Below, piece by piece: positions 12,090-22,510 of a DNA stretch of 64,000 nucleotides. The notes beneath the pieces were generated by a model. It was given only the letters and a program-made list of their open reading frames with translations, did no database searches and was not told the origin of the DNA. The position numbers and the translations under genes were made by a program. Positions within the stretch are counted from its first letter, which is position 1, and each line of letters begins with the position of its first letter. The DNA is from Peromyscus leucopus (Eukaryota; Chordata; Mammalia; Rodentia; Cricetidae): assembly GCF_004664715.2 (NCBI RefSeq), contig NC_051068.1, forward strand, positions 49,100,953 through 49,164,952. Reading direction: 5' to 3'.

Positions 12090-12240
12090 ACCATGGGCTG
12101 TAGTAGGGACAGAGAGAGTGGATCTGGGTTTTGGAGGCAGCCAGAAAAGAGCATTAGATTCCTTGGAACTGGAAATAAAAGCAGTTGTTAGGCAACAAGT
12201 GTGTGACTAAACTCAGGTCCCCTGCAAGAGAAGAAAGAAT
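12090..12240 (-). mobile_element. B2/B3-type SINE, antisense, diverged
   Basis: 'ggcagccagaaaagagcatt', 'ccttggaactggaaataaaa', 'gcagttgttaggcaac' and 'aaactcaggtcccctgcaag' match the antisense order of a B3/B2 SINE. Confidence 0.6.
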
Positions 12241-12497
12241 TTTTTTATTCTTTAATTTTTAAAAAGTAAAATTAGAATATTTTTTTAATTTATAATTTAA
12301 TTTAATTTTACATATCAGCCATGGATTCCCCTGTCTTCCCCCCTCCCTTCACCCCTCCCCTGCCCCTGCTTTCCCCCCAGCCCACCCCCATTCCCATCTC
12401 CTCCAGGGCAAGGACTCCCCTGGGGATTCAGCTCAACCTGGTAGATTCAGTCCAGACAGAACTGTCCCCTCCTCTCAGGCTGAGCAAAGTGTCCCTG

Positions 12498-12922
12498 TGT
12501 TGATGCAACCAACCGTCTTATTAAATAAGAAACACAGAAACAATGTAAAAGAGAAAGCCGAGAGGTCAGAGCTCAGAGCTAAAATCTCACTCTTCCGCCT
12601 GCGGTGTCCCAGCTTCCTGTAAAAAGGGCTACTTCCTGTCTGTACGTCTTTTTTATAGTATTATTGTTCTGCCTTCTCATTGGTTGTAAACCCAAACATG
12701 TGACTGCCTCGTCACTGTCTGAATGTACAGCCCCCTAGGTCTTAAAGGCATATGTCTCCAATGCTGGCTGTATCCCTGAACACACAGAGATCTATGGGAT
12801 TAAAGGCATGTGCCACCACCGCCACACTCTGTCTGTGGCTCTAATAGCTCTGACCCCCGGGCAACTTTATTTATTAACATACAATCAAAATCACATTTCA
12901 GTACAATTAGATTACCACAACA
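12498..12922 (+). mobile_element. Solo LTR, 425 bp, with 6-bp target duplication
   Basis: The element begins TGTTG and ends CAACA, a 5-bp terminal inverted repeat. It is flanked by the exact 6-bp duplication 'tccctg' (12492-12497 and 12923-12928). Removing it restores the continuous antisense L1 3' UTR, which confirms both boundaries. A 6-bp duplication is typical of class II (ERVK-like) retroviruses. Inside are 'gagaaagccgagaggtcaga', a B1-like 'gggattaaaggcatgtgcc' block and an AT-rich 3' part. No coding capacity remains. The family name is not assigned. Confidence 0.88.
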
Positions 12923-13544
12923 TCCCTGCATAGGCCCCAGGTTCCAATCAGCCAGCTCATGCACTAAGGACAGGTCCTGGTCCCACTGCCTGGGTGCCTC
13001 CCAAACAGTTCAAGCTAATCAACTGTCTCACTTATCCAGGGTGCCTGATCCAGTTGGGGGCTCCTCAGCTATTGGTTCATAGTTCATGTGTTTCCATTAG
13101 TTTGGCTATTTGTCCCTGTCCTTTTTCCAAGCTTGATCTCAACAATTCTTGCTCACACAATCCCTCCTCTTTCTCGCCAACTGGACTCCTGGAGATCCAC
13201 CTGGGGCCTGGCTGTGGATCTTTGCATTCAGTTCCCTCAGTCATTGGATGAGATTTCTAGCATGACAGTTAGGGTGTTTGGCCATCCTATCACCAGAGTA
13301 GGTCAGTTTGGGCTTTCTCTCGACCATTGCCAGTAGTCTATTTTGGAGGTATCTGTGTGGATTTCTGTGGACCTCACTAGCACTTTACTTCTTCCTATTC
13401 CCATGTGGTCTTCATTTATCATGGTCTCTTTTTCCTTGTTCTCCCTCTCTGTTCTTGATCCAACTGGGATCTCCTGCTCCACTAAGCTCTCTTTCCCTCG
13501 AAACTTGCCCTTCATTACCCCCATTCATGTCCAGATTGTAGTAA

Positions 13545-13814
13545 CACAGACACTGAGAGAAACAATCAATCAATGGGACCTCTTGAAACTGAGAAGCTTT
13601 TGTAGAATGAAGGACAGGATCAACAAGACGAAGCAACAGCCTACAGAATGGGAAAAGATCTTCACCAACCCCACATCTGACAGAGGGCTGATATCTAGAA
13701 TATATAAAGAACTCAAGAAATTAGACATCAATATGTCCAACTGTCCAATTAAGAAATGGGCTATAGAACTAAACAGAGAATTCTCAACAGAGGAAGCTCA
13801 AATGGCTGAAAGAC
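13545..13814 (+). pseudogene. L1 ORF2 C-terminal fragment (first part of inverted segment)
   Basis: The plus strand encodes residues typical of the L1 ORF2 region upstream of the C-terminus: 'RSFCRMKDRINKTKQQ', 'TEWEKIFTNPTSDRGL', 'ISRIYKELKKLDIN'. The frame ends where the inner L1 inserted ('aaatggctgaaagac'). The rest of the same fragment resumes at 15122. It is a 5'-truncated dead copy and not expected to be expressed. Confidence 0.88.
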
Positions 13815-15106
13815 TCCCACTCATGTCCAGGTTGTTCATGTAGATCTCAGCCATTTCGCCGTCATTGGGTAATCCTCATGTCTCTCTCGGGGTCCTGTTT
13901 TCCAGGTAGCATCACTGGTGATGTGAGTAGCAGTCCAATCATCCTTGTTTCACATCTAGTATCCTCCTATGCATGAGTACATACCATGTTTGTCTTTCTG
14001 AGTCTGGGTTACCTCACTCAGGATGATTTTTTTCTAGATCCATCCATTTGCCTGCAAACCTCATGATGTCATTGTTTTTCTCGGCTGAATAGTATTCCAT
14101 TGTGTATATGTGTCACAATTTATTTATCCATTCTTCAGTTGAAGGGCATCTAGGTTGTTTCCAGGTTTTGGCTATTACAAACAATGCTGATATGGACATA
14201 GCTGAGCAAGTGCTCTTGTGGTATGATTGAGAATTTCTTGGGTATATGCCCAAGAGTGGTATAGCTGGATCTTGGGGTAGATTGATTCCCAATTTCATGA
14301 GTGGGAGCAATGAAGGGTGAGGGTCAAGGGAAAGAGAGCGGGAGTTCCCAGCTGGATCAAGAACAGAGAGGGAGAACAAGAAATAGGAGGCCATGGTAAA
14401 TGAAGACCACATGAGAAAAGGAAGAAACAAAGTGCTAAAGAGGCCCACAGAAATCCACAAAGATACCCCCACAATAGAATGTTGGCAATGGTCAAGAGAC
14501 AGACAGCCAGACTGACCTACTCTGGTGATAGGATGATCAAACACCCTAATAGTTTTGCCAGAAACCCCATCCAACGACTGAGGAATCTGGATGTAGACAT
14601 CCACGGCTAGGCCCCGGGGTAGAGCACCGGGAGTCTAATTAGTGAGAAAGAGGAGGGTTTATATGAGCAAGAATTGTTGAAACCAAGGTTGGATAAAGCA
14701 CAGGGCCAAATAGCCAAACGAATAGAAACACATGAACTATGAACCAAAGGCTGAGGGGCCCCCAACTGGATCAGGCCCTCTGAATAGGTGAGACAGTTGA
14801 TTGGCTTGATCTGTTTGGGAGGCATCTAGGCAGTGGTACCAGGTCCTGTGCTCATTGCATGAGTTAGATGTTTGAAACCTGGGACTTATGCAGGGACGCT
14901 TGGCTCAATCTGGGAGGAGGGGACTGGTCTTGCCTGGACTGAGTCTACCAGGTCGATCTCAGTCTTCAGGGGAGGCTTTGCCCTGGAGGAGGTGGGAATG
15001 GGGGTGTGCTGGGGGGAAGGGGAGGAGTACAGGAAGGGGGAGAACAAGGGAATCTGTGGCTGTTATGTAGAACTGAATGGTATTGTAAAATAAAATAAAA
15101 GGAAAA
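13815..15106 (+). mobile_element. Inner L1 insertion, 5'-inverted (twin priming)
   Basis: It is flanked by a perfect 15-bp duplication 'aaatggctgaaagac' (13800-13814 and 15107-15121). The part at 13815-14296 is antisense ORF2 end plus proximal 3' UTR; 14297-15106 is the sense 3' UTR ending in 'aaataaaataaaaggaaaa'. The two halves meet at the same L1 position: 'catgagtggga' occurs at both the outer end of the inverted half and the start of the sense half. This gives an overlap of about 11 bp. It postdates the outer L1, which it splits. Confidence 0.9.
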
Positions 15107-15121
15107 AAATGGCTGAAAGAC

Positions 15122-15774
15122 ATTTAAGGAATTGCTCAACATCCCTAATCATCAGGGAAATGCAAATCAAAACAACTCTGAGATACCACCTTATACCTGT
15201 CAAAATGGCTAAGATCAAAAACACTGAAGTCAGCTTATGCTGGAGAGGATGTGGAGCAAGAGGAACTCTCCTCCACTGCTGGTGGGAATGCAAGCTTGTA
15301 CAGCCACTTTGGAAATCAATATGGCACTTTCTTAGAAAATTGGGAATCGATCTACCTCAAGACCCAGCTATACCACTCTTGGGCATATACCCAAGGAAAG
15401 CTCAATCATACTGCAAGGACACATGCTCAACTATGTTCATAGCAGCATTATTTATAATAGCCAGAACATGGAAACAACCTAGATGCCCTTCAACTGAAGA
15501 ATGGATAAATAAAATGTTGTACATATACACAATGGAGTACTACTCAGCAGAGAAAAACAATGACATCATGAAGTTTTCAGGCAAACGGTTGGATCTAGAA
15601 AAAAACATCCTGAGTGAGGTAACCCAGACTCCGAAAGACAAACATGGTATGTACTCACGCATAGGAGGATACTAGATGTAAAACAAAGATGACTAGACTG
15701 CTACTCACAACTCCAGGGAGGCTACCTAGAAAACAGGACCCTAAGAAAGACACAGGGATAGCCCAGTGACAGAG
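15122..15774 (+). pseudogene. L1 ORF2 C-terminus (second part of inverted segment)
   Basis: An open frame to 15675 encodes the L1 ORF2 C-terminal region, including the cysteine/histidine cluster [18 protein letters not shown] (C-x3-C-x7-H-x4-C). It then gives '[18 protein letters not shown]', '[16 protein letters not shown]' and '[14 protein letters not shown]'. It continues 13545-13814 after removal of the inner L1. The ORF2 stop and the first bases of the 3' UTR precede the right target duplication at 15775. No reverse transcriptase or endonuclease domain is present. Confidence 0.9.
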
Positions 15775-15944
15775 AAAATTAGATTATTTTTATAGAATAC
15801 ATTCTGATTATGGTTTTCCTTCCCCAGCTCTTCCCAGAATCTTCCCACTTTCCACCCTCACAAATGTATATCCTTTCTTGGTATTTCTCATTAGAAAAAA
15901 AGCATTCACGTAAAACAACTAATATAGTAACAGTAATTATAAAA

Positions 15945-16160
15945 ACTCCTAGAGAGGTGGCTCAGTAGTTAAGAGCACTGGATGTTTTTCTAGAGGAGCA
16001 AGGTTCAATTCCCATCAGTCCCCTGGTTATTCATGACCATCTTGTTTCATTGAATAAGATGACCTGTTTTGGTACCCTGAGATACAGACATACATCAAGG
16101 AAAAATACCCATATATACAAAATCAAATAGTTAAAAAAATAATAAAATAAATTAAAATAA
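15945..16160 (+). mobile_element. B2 SINE, diverged
   Basis: 'cctagagaggtggctcagta', 'gttaagagcactggatg' and 'gcaaggttcaattcccatc' give the B2 tRNA-like head, and the copy ends in an A/T-rich tail. The body is diverged from consensus. Confidence 0.75.
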
Positions 16161-16269
16161 ACCACGATAGAACAGACAATTTTTTTTTCATGAACTGGGC
16201 CATCTTTCAAGTCCCAAATAAAATTTTATAAAATCTACTGAGTTAAATGTTAACTAATAAAATATATTG

Positions 16270-16450
16270 TTAAAATTTTTATGTAAGGTTCACTTAAATT
16301 CATCAAGCTTAGTCTTAGAGTTATTATCACTTCAGTTAGAAAAATGATAAGTATATAACTATAAACATTAATACTTTCCCAAGTGTTTATTTAATATAAA
16401 ACATTTAAAAATAATTTCAGCAAATGCTGCTAAAGCATAATATTTATGAA
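16270..16450 (+). repeat. Local degenerate repeat, copy A
   Basis: 'ttatgtaaggttcacttaaa', 'attatcacttcagttag', 'aaaaatgataagtatataac', 'taatataaaacatttaaaaa' and 'aatttcagcaaatgctg' recur in the same order at 18890-19055, and in part at 17435-17525. Confidence 0.75.
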
Positions 16451-16454
16451 ATTT

Positions 16455-17170
16455 TTTGAGTGGGGGAGATGGGAGCCAGAAGGATTAGTTATGTGAATGC
16501 GGCAGTGGGCAGGATAGAGGGAGATAGTGAAGGGAGAGAGAATTAGAATTAGGTGCATTTAGGGTAAGTTGTGGAACCCTAATGCAGTGGAAAATAACTG
16601 GAGTCTATGAGGATGACCCCAGTGAGGACTCCTAGTAATGGAAGCTATGGAGTCTGAACTAGGCCTCTTTTGTAGCCAGGCAAGGTGTCCAGTGGTAGAA
16701 CTGGGTTGTATCCTTTTGGATTGTTAGTTAAGAGGTTCCCATGTATCTAGACCCCTAAACAGCCCAAGCTGATGCTAGGACAGAAGATCACCCTCACAAA
16801 GCTGACAGCAGGCCTTATTGCTAAGAATGACGTCCATACAGCTCACTGTATGTAAAGAGGTTGAACAGGTGCCTGCATGGATACTTCACCCCTACTTCTT
16901 GTGTCTTTGGTATGGGAAGGTTCTCTGCAAGTTTTCTACAGGATACCAAAAAAGAAACCTAGACACCAATGCAGCCATAAAAGCTACCAGCTATAAATTT
17001 GTTCAGCCTGCAAGATGTACTGGGACTTTATAGTGGAGAACTTGTGATAGAGGCCATACAATGTTTGGTTTAACTTCAAGCCCATGCTAGGAGAGGGTGT
17101 ACATACCATATATTTCCGGAATGGTCAGGAACCAGAGACTGGATAGCCCAGATCCCTAGGGTAGATCCAA
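16455..17170 (+). mobile_element. Old L1 (Lx-like) 3' UTR, sense
   Basis: Features of old rodent L1 3' UTRs are present: 'gaactaggcctcttttgtag', 'acagcccaagctgatgc', 'aggccttattgctaagaat', 'gaacaggtgcctgcatgg'. It is followed by an 'aataaataaataaata' run at about 17184-17210. Diverged; no ORF2 sequence precedes it. Confidence 0.6.
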
Positions 17171-17269
17171 ACATGACCAGTGAATAAATAAATAAATACA
17201 TAAATATCTGCATACATAAAAATAAAAACTATATGATTCATGAAGTGTTGATAGAATTCGATAGTGCAC

Positions 17270-17525
17270 ACTGAATTATGTTTAAATCAAGTGAAGGACG
17301 TTTTCTTTAAGAAAACCTTCATGTTGAAGATTAAGACCTTCATTTCAGAAAACTCAGAAAAAATTTGAAAATGTCTTGTTAAAAATCTGATGCAAGAAAT
17401 ATAATTTGTGTGTGTGTGTGAAGTCAGAGTGAAGCTTTTTATGTAATGTCTACTTAAATTCATCCAGCTTAGTTTTATAGTTGTTATTATCACTTTATTT
17501 TGATAAAATGACAAAACATTATTTA
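17270..17525 (+). repeat. Local degenerate repeat, copy B
   Basis: The left part ('atcaagtgaaggacg', 'cttcatgttgaagattaag') matches 18280-18345. The right part ('ttaaattcatccagcttag', 'ttattatcactttattttg') matches both 16295-16340 and 18905-18955. Confidence 0.75.
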
Positions 17526-17870
17526 TTGAGTGTTTTGGATTTCAAAAAGGAATAGAATAGTTTTTATTGCTCAGATTAACACAAGGAAACTGCTAACTGA
17601 AATGATTTGCTTTTATTCTGCAAATGGAGATAGTAGCTAGTTCAGTTATTAGCAACCACTGACCTTTTCCCTCCCAGAGAATCCGGCTCTCAGGGAACAA
17701 AGCATCTTCCTTCACCCACCATCACAAACTATATGAAAGATGCCACTGTTAAGTTGTATAAAGCAACTCAACTTTCAGTTGGATTTCATAATATATCAGA
17801 GGACATCACATAGATTATTCAAGACAACCCATTCCAATGAAACACTCTCTTAAAGGACTTTGACATACAT

Positions 17871-18065
17871 TTGAATAAAATATGCAGATGGCTTCCAAGT
17901 ACAAGCTTTATTTTGTGCTCTGTTCATACTTTTAACATCACATTGTATCATAAACTTTACTTTTTCACTCTTTCAAGTGCCAGAGTAACAATGTTGAGAC
18001 AGGTCTGGGGAATAATTTCATTCTTTCTACTCTCGACAGTTGCTCAAGCCTCTGAGGGCAGATAA
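17871..18065 (+). other. Open frame with signal-peptide-like 3' half, function unknown
   Basis: A 64-codon frame whose last part, starting at the ATG at 17991, reads MLRQVWGIISFFLLSTVAQA followed by SEGR and a stop. A short basic start, hydrophobic core and Ala-x-Ala ending resemble a signal peptide. No downstream coding exon, homologue or clear splice donor in frame is recognised, and such a short match is expected by chance in 64 kb. This is not a called gene. Confidence 0.15.
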
Positions 18066-18384
18066 AGGTTCTTTGAGTGCTAACATCAGTATTTAATCCT
18101 CTGACAAAATGCAAAGATCATTTTAAGTTCTGCTTTTTAAAGCACTGATAGAGGTATGTGACTATTTTAATTATCATCCAATTAAATCCTGAGTTGTGCA
18201 TCAGAAATACCAGTGAGGACTAAAATCTAAATATGTTTTTGGCATGCAGTGTCCTTAGATTTCCATGGTGCATGTTGATTCATATTTAAAACAAGTGAAG
18301 GATGTATTATTCAAAAAGACTTCATGTTGAAGATTAAGATCTAAGGTCTTCCCTTCCCAAACCTTCATCAAGGACAAGAAGTTA

Positions 18385-18745
18385 AAGGTTTTAAAGGTGA
18401 TGGCTTGAAAGAAAATGGCCCCAGAGTGGCACTATCAGGAGGTGTGGCTTTGTTGGAGAAGGCGTGGTCTTGTTGGAGGAAGTGTGTCACTGTGGAGACT
18501 TTGAGGTCTCCATATATGCTCAAGCAATGCCCAGTGAGGAAGACCACTTCTTGTTGCCTGCTCAAGATATAGAACTCTCTGCTACCTCTCCATTATCATC
18601 ACTGCCTGCAAGCTGCCATGTCCCACCATGATGATAATGGACTGAATCTCTGAAACTGTAACCCACACATTAAATGTTTTCCTTTATAAGAGTTGCCATG
18701 GTCATGGTGTTTGTTTACAACAACAGAAACCCTAACTAAGACATA
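18385..18745 (+). mobile_element. Rodent interspersed repeat, near full length
   Basis: 'ggtgtggctttgttggagaa', 'ggaagtgtgtcactgtgg', 'gatgataatggactgaatc', 'ctgaaactgtaacccac', 'ataagagttgccatggtcat' and an 'accctaactaagaca' end form a familiar abundant mouse/hamster repeat. The family name is left open. Confidence 0.7.
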
Positions 18746-18750
18746 TATAA

Positions 18751-18758
18751 ATATGTTG

Positions 18759-18797
<39 letters not shown>
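18751..18797. repeat. TA microsatellite
   Basis: A run of about 20 TA units directly after the interspersed repeat. Confidence 0.9.
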
Positions 18798-18800
<3 letters not shown>

Positions 18801-19568
18801 ATTTATATAACCATAATTTTTTACTTTAATATTCTATTTTATTAAAAGGCTGGTACAAGAAATAAAATTTTTGTGTAAGCCCAAAACAAACCCTTTTATG
18901 TAAGGTTCTTCATCTAGCTTTGCTTTTTAGTGGTTATTGTCACTTATTTTGAAAAATGACAAGTCTATAACTGTAGAGATTAATGCCCTTTTACATATTT
19001 CTTTAATGTAAAACATTTAAAATAATTTCAGCAAGTGTCATTAAAATGTATAATATTTGTTTTTTATTTTATTTGCTAATCATTTTATTTACCTCAATCC
19101 TCCTTTTAGAGACACTTTACATAAATACTAGAAATTCAGTGGACTTTCTTTTCTTATATAATTTTATAAGTTAGGAAATATTTCACCCCATATTTATATC
19201 ACTAATGTCAGGAAAAATTTTACACGCAAATTTACATTACTGATGTCAGAAGTGATTTCTTTTTGAAGATATCAAAACCTTTTTTTATTGTTACAGCTAT
19301 TCATAACATCTAAAAATATTTATTTTAATTTGTATGTGTGAGTGTTTTGCCATTGATGCAATAATAGAATGGAAATTTAAAATTAAAAAAATATTAATTA
19401 AAACAAAAATCTATTTTGATCATGTTCTTCCCCTCCACCAAGTCATTCCAGATCTTTTTCCAGTGTCTTCCCATCAAACTATAACTTCTTTCTCCAAAAG
19501 CCAAACAAAAACTCAAGACAACACCCCCCACACTCACACAAAAGTACTTTTTCCTTCTTATAAAAGAT

Positions 19569-19705
19569 AGAGTTTGAGGTGAGGGAGATACCCAGTCACT
19601 GAAGAGTTTGAGATCAGGGGGATCAGCCACTGAAGAGTTTGAGGTGAGGGAGATCCCCAGTCACTGAAGAGTTAGTTTAAGGTGAGGGAGATCCCCAGTC
19701 ACTGA
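19569..19705 (+). repeat. Tandem repeat of a SINE head, four copies
   Basis: The units 'gagtttgaggtgagggagat...cagtcactgaa' start at 19569, 19603, 19634 and 19668 and are 31-38 bp long with small differences. The fourth runs straight into the B4-like SINE body ('atgcttgtgagagcataaga'). Confidence 0.85.
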
Positions 19706-19986
19706 AATGCTTGTGAGAGCATAAGAGCCTAAGTTCCATCTGCAGGTTACACCTAACAGAGTAGCACATGCTCGTGATACCAGTACTAGGGAGAAAGGAG
19801 GTAGAGACTACTGGGCCCCTGGGCTTCACTGACCAGACAGCCTTCCCAATTTAGAGTCTTCCAGGTCTGGGAGAAATTTTGTATTAAAAGAAAATCTTTA
19901 AAAGGCTGGCAGACATCTGTGGAAAGACAGCATTGTCAGTTGTCAGTGAACTTTATATCCATATACACATGTCCACCTACAGATAG

Positions 19987-20015
<29 letters not shown>
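19706..20015 (+). mobile_element. B4/RSINE-type SINE with CA tail
   Basis: 'gagcataagagcctaagttc', 'agtagcacatgctcgtgata', 'gggcttcactgaccagacag' and a terminal 'acacatgtccacc' merging into (CA)n at 19986-20015 follow the order of the tRNA/B1 composite B4-like SINE. Confidence 0.65.
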
Positions 20016-20018
<3 letters not shown>

Positions 20019-20904
20019 CAGATGCACATACAAAGAAAAAACCATTCAATTATATGATATCTAAACTTAAGCATAAAAAGTTACATGCTACAATAACATG
20101 TTGATACATTTTTATGTATGTCACTTCTGTGTGCGTCACAAAATTTGTGCTACAAATTTGGCAGCTTTACTCCCTTCTAGTTGTTTCTAGAGTAGATGAG
20201 TTGTCAATAACTACATAAGTCTGTAGAGTGTGTAAATCTCCCATAGCCTAATATTTAATCCTGTTTGGAGAGATTACCGTGCTATTTGTTATCATCAGAG
20301 ATCATGCTTTTCAGTAGCTTATACAGGTCTCATCTTCAGGGATTTGTGTGAATTTTTTTTTTTCAGTTTGAAACAGGCTGATAGACTATGCCTGAGTCTC
20401 TGCTTTTCTTGTTCTGCCTCTCAATGCATGATTTCCTCCTTGATAGACAGCATGCAAATGCATCCTAGGGAACAGAAACATTCAAACATCTAAAGCCATT
20501 CATCTTGTCTGAATGCCTGGAAAGTTACTTGTGCAAACACTGAGTTCTAGCCAGGGCTTTACACTGAAATAGTGGCTGAATACATATTTGTTTCACTCAC
20601 GGTCAGATCTGTGTATGTATTACTTCCAATATGATAGCCTATGTTATCTTCATTCACTGAATTAAATAAAACAGAGTGTTAATGCCTAGATTTTGCTATA
20701 TTGCTTGTCTCCACATATTGTGAAATTCATTATCTGTTCATTTTGGAAGAAAAATAGGATTTTAGAAGAAAAAATCCCTGTTGAGCCTCTTGCTGGACTG
20801 CTTTTCAGGACATAAGTGTTGTTCTGAGAGAATCATTACTGTCCTCCTAAAAATATGTTATGATCTTTCTGAAATGCATATTTGTCTTAATTAAGGTTGC
20901 TCTT
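20016..20904. other. No feature recognised
   Basis: AT-rich single-copy-looking sequence without open frames of note. Confidence 0.5.
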
Positions 20905-21250
20905 TCTGTGATGAAACACATGACCAAAGCAATTTGTTGGGGAGAGGGTTTACTTGACTTTCACTTCCACATAGCTATACTCAAATATGAAAGTTCCCTG
21001 GGGGGCAGGAGCTGATGCAGAGGCCAGGGAGGAGTGGTGCTTACTGTCTTGCTCTTTCATGGCTTGCTAGGCAAACAGAATCTAGCACCACCATTCCAGA
21101 GCTGACCCACACACAATCCCACACCAATTAGTAATAAAAAATGCCCTACAGGCTTCCTGCAGCCTTATTTTACAGAGGCATTTTCTCAACTGAAGTTACC
21201 TCCTCTCAGATGACTGTAGCTTGTGTCAATTTGCCACAAAACTACCCAGC
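20905..21250 (+). mobile_element. Rodent interspersed repeat ('gatgaaacacatgaccaaag' class)
   Basis: 'ctgtgatgaaacacatgacc', 'gggtttacttgactttcac', 'ggcaggagctgatgcagagg', 'atgccctacaggcttcctg', 'gaggcattttctcaactgaa' and 'cagatgactgtagcttgtg' are in the order of an abundant rodent repeat. The named family is not assigned. Confidence 0.75.
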
Positions 21251-21499
21251 CTCATTAATAAGTAAACTAGCTTGGATATAGGAGTTTATTCATATAATAA
21301 TAAAGCCAGAAAGAGTGAAAGAACCATGTTCATCTGTTTTTATCAAAGCACATTCAAGGCAATATCTTTTCTCTGCTATATTGAGTCCAGTAGTGCAGAG
21401 GCACTTTTTAGATATACTTTTGCTATCGCATATTTGCATTACTTTTTTGAAAATGTGCTTTCATACAATATATTTTTATTATGTCTTCCCCATTCTCAA

Positions 21500-22510
21500 C
21501 TGATCTGAGATCCTCTCTACCCCCTCACCCCCTCTGAATCCACATACTTTCTGTCTCTAGTCAGGAAACAGATATCTATAGAATAATAAGAAAAGAAAAA
21601 AGAGAAACAAAGAGGAATAAGACAAAACAGACAAACAAAATAAAGAAGTATAGAAAATTAAAAAGAACCACATGCAGATGAGGAGACACACAAATTCCTA
21701 CACCTAGGAACCAATAAAATGAAGAATAACTGATTAACATACTATATACTCAAAGGACCTGTACGGTTAAAAAAAAGTGCTCAGACAAAACATTATGAGA
21801 CAAAGAACCTTCAAAGTCACCACTGAGTTCATTTGGTGCTAGCCGTCTACTGCTGGGTTGGGGTCTGCTCTTAGAAATGTCTTGTATCCCAGGGGATAGT
21901 TGGAGAAAACGAATCTTTCATTTGTAAATGGTTATCAGTTGGAAATAGCTTCTGAGTTAAGAATGGGGGTTTATATCTACCTCCCTTTCTCTCTATCAGT
22001 GCTAGGATCCCCATCTGGCACAGACCCATGCAGACTCAGTTCATGCTGCCATAGTCTTTGTGAGTTCCTATGTGCATTGATTCTATTGTGTCTAGAAGGC
22101 CTTGTTTCCTAGGTGTCCTATATCCACTTTGGGACCTCCAGTTATTCTGTCTCCTCTTCTTCAGGGTTCCCTGAGTTCCTAGGAGAGGGATTTGATGCAA
22201 ACATTTCATTTATGACTGGGTAGTCTTAGGTCTCTCACTCTCTGCACATTGTCCATCTGTGGAGCTCCATATTTGTTCCCATCTACTGCATGAGGAAGCT
22301 TCTTTGATGATGGCTGAGGAAGGGACTGAGGTATAAGTATAGCAGAGGGTCATTAGGAGTTATTGTAATGCTATGTTCCTTCAGTAGAACAGTGGTGTTT
22401 GTTTGCCCCTCACCTGGCTTCTCTGGTCTCAGTTAGGTTCTTGACTATCCAAGCAGTGTTGAGAATGAGTTATTGACAAAGTGTCTCAACTTCATCATAG
22501 AAAAATCTTT
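21500..22510 (-). mobile_element. Old L1 (Lx-like) 3' region, antisense
   Basis: 'gtctactgctgggttgggg', 'cttctgagttaagaatggg', 'tggagctccatatttgttcc', 'gaggaagcttctttgatgat' and 'gtcattaggagttattgtaa' follow the reverse order of old rodent L1 3' UTRs. A similar antisense copy is present at 52115-53030. Confidence 0.7.

Larger units (their letters stand above)
12285..15774 (-). mobile_element. Outer L1 insertion, 5'-inverted (twin priming), carrying two later insertions
   Basis: A minus-strand L1 3' UTR runs from about 13543 back to an A/T-rich tail at 12285. The 5' part of the same copy, the ORF2 3' end, lies in the opposite orientation at 13545-13814 and 15122-15774. The flanks are a 17-bp target duplication with one mismatch: 'aaaattagaatattttt' at 12268-12284 and 'aaaattagattattttt' at 15775-15791. 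The inverted part stops at 'gacagaga' and the 3' part starts near 'tggacatg', adjacent positions in L1. This is what twin priming predicts. A solo LTR (12498-12922) and another L1 (13815-15106) interrupt it. Confidence 0.85.
18275..19055 (+). repeat. Local degenerate repeat, copy C, split by a later repeat
   Basis: The left part at 18275-18345 and the right part at 18835-19055 match copies B and A in order. Between them sit a rodent interspersed repeat (18385-18745) and a TA microsatellite, so these inserted after the duplication. Confidence 0.7.

Noticed and set aside
12321..12503. Pro-rich open frame
   Set aside because: It is the reverse complement of the L1 3' UTR G-rich tract, so the prolines are an artefact of C runs.
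13343..13843. 166-codon frame as a single gene
   Set aside because: It runs across the junction of antisense L1 3' UTR and sense ORF2; only the 13545-13814 part is real L1 coding sequence.
15945..16160. Pol III gene-like box A/B
   Set aside because: Part of a diverged B2 SINE.
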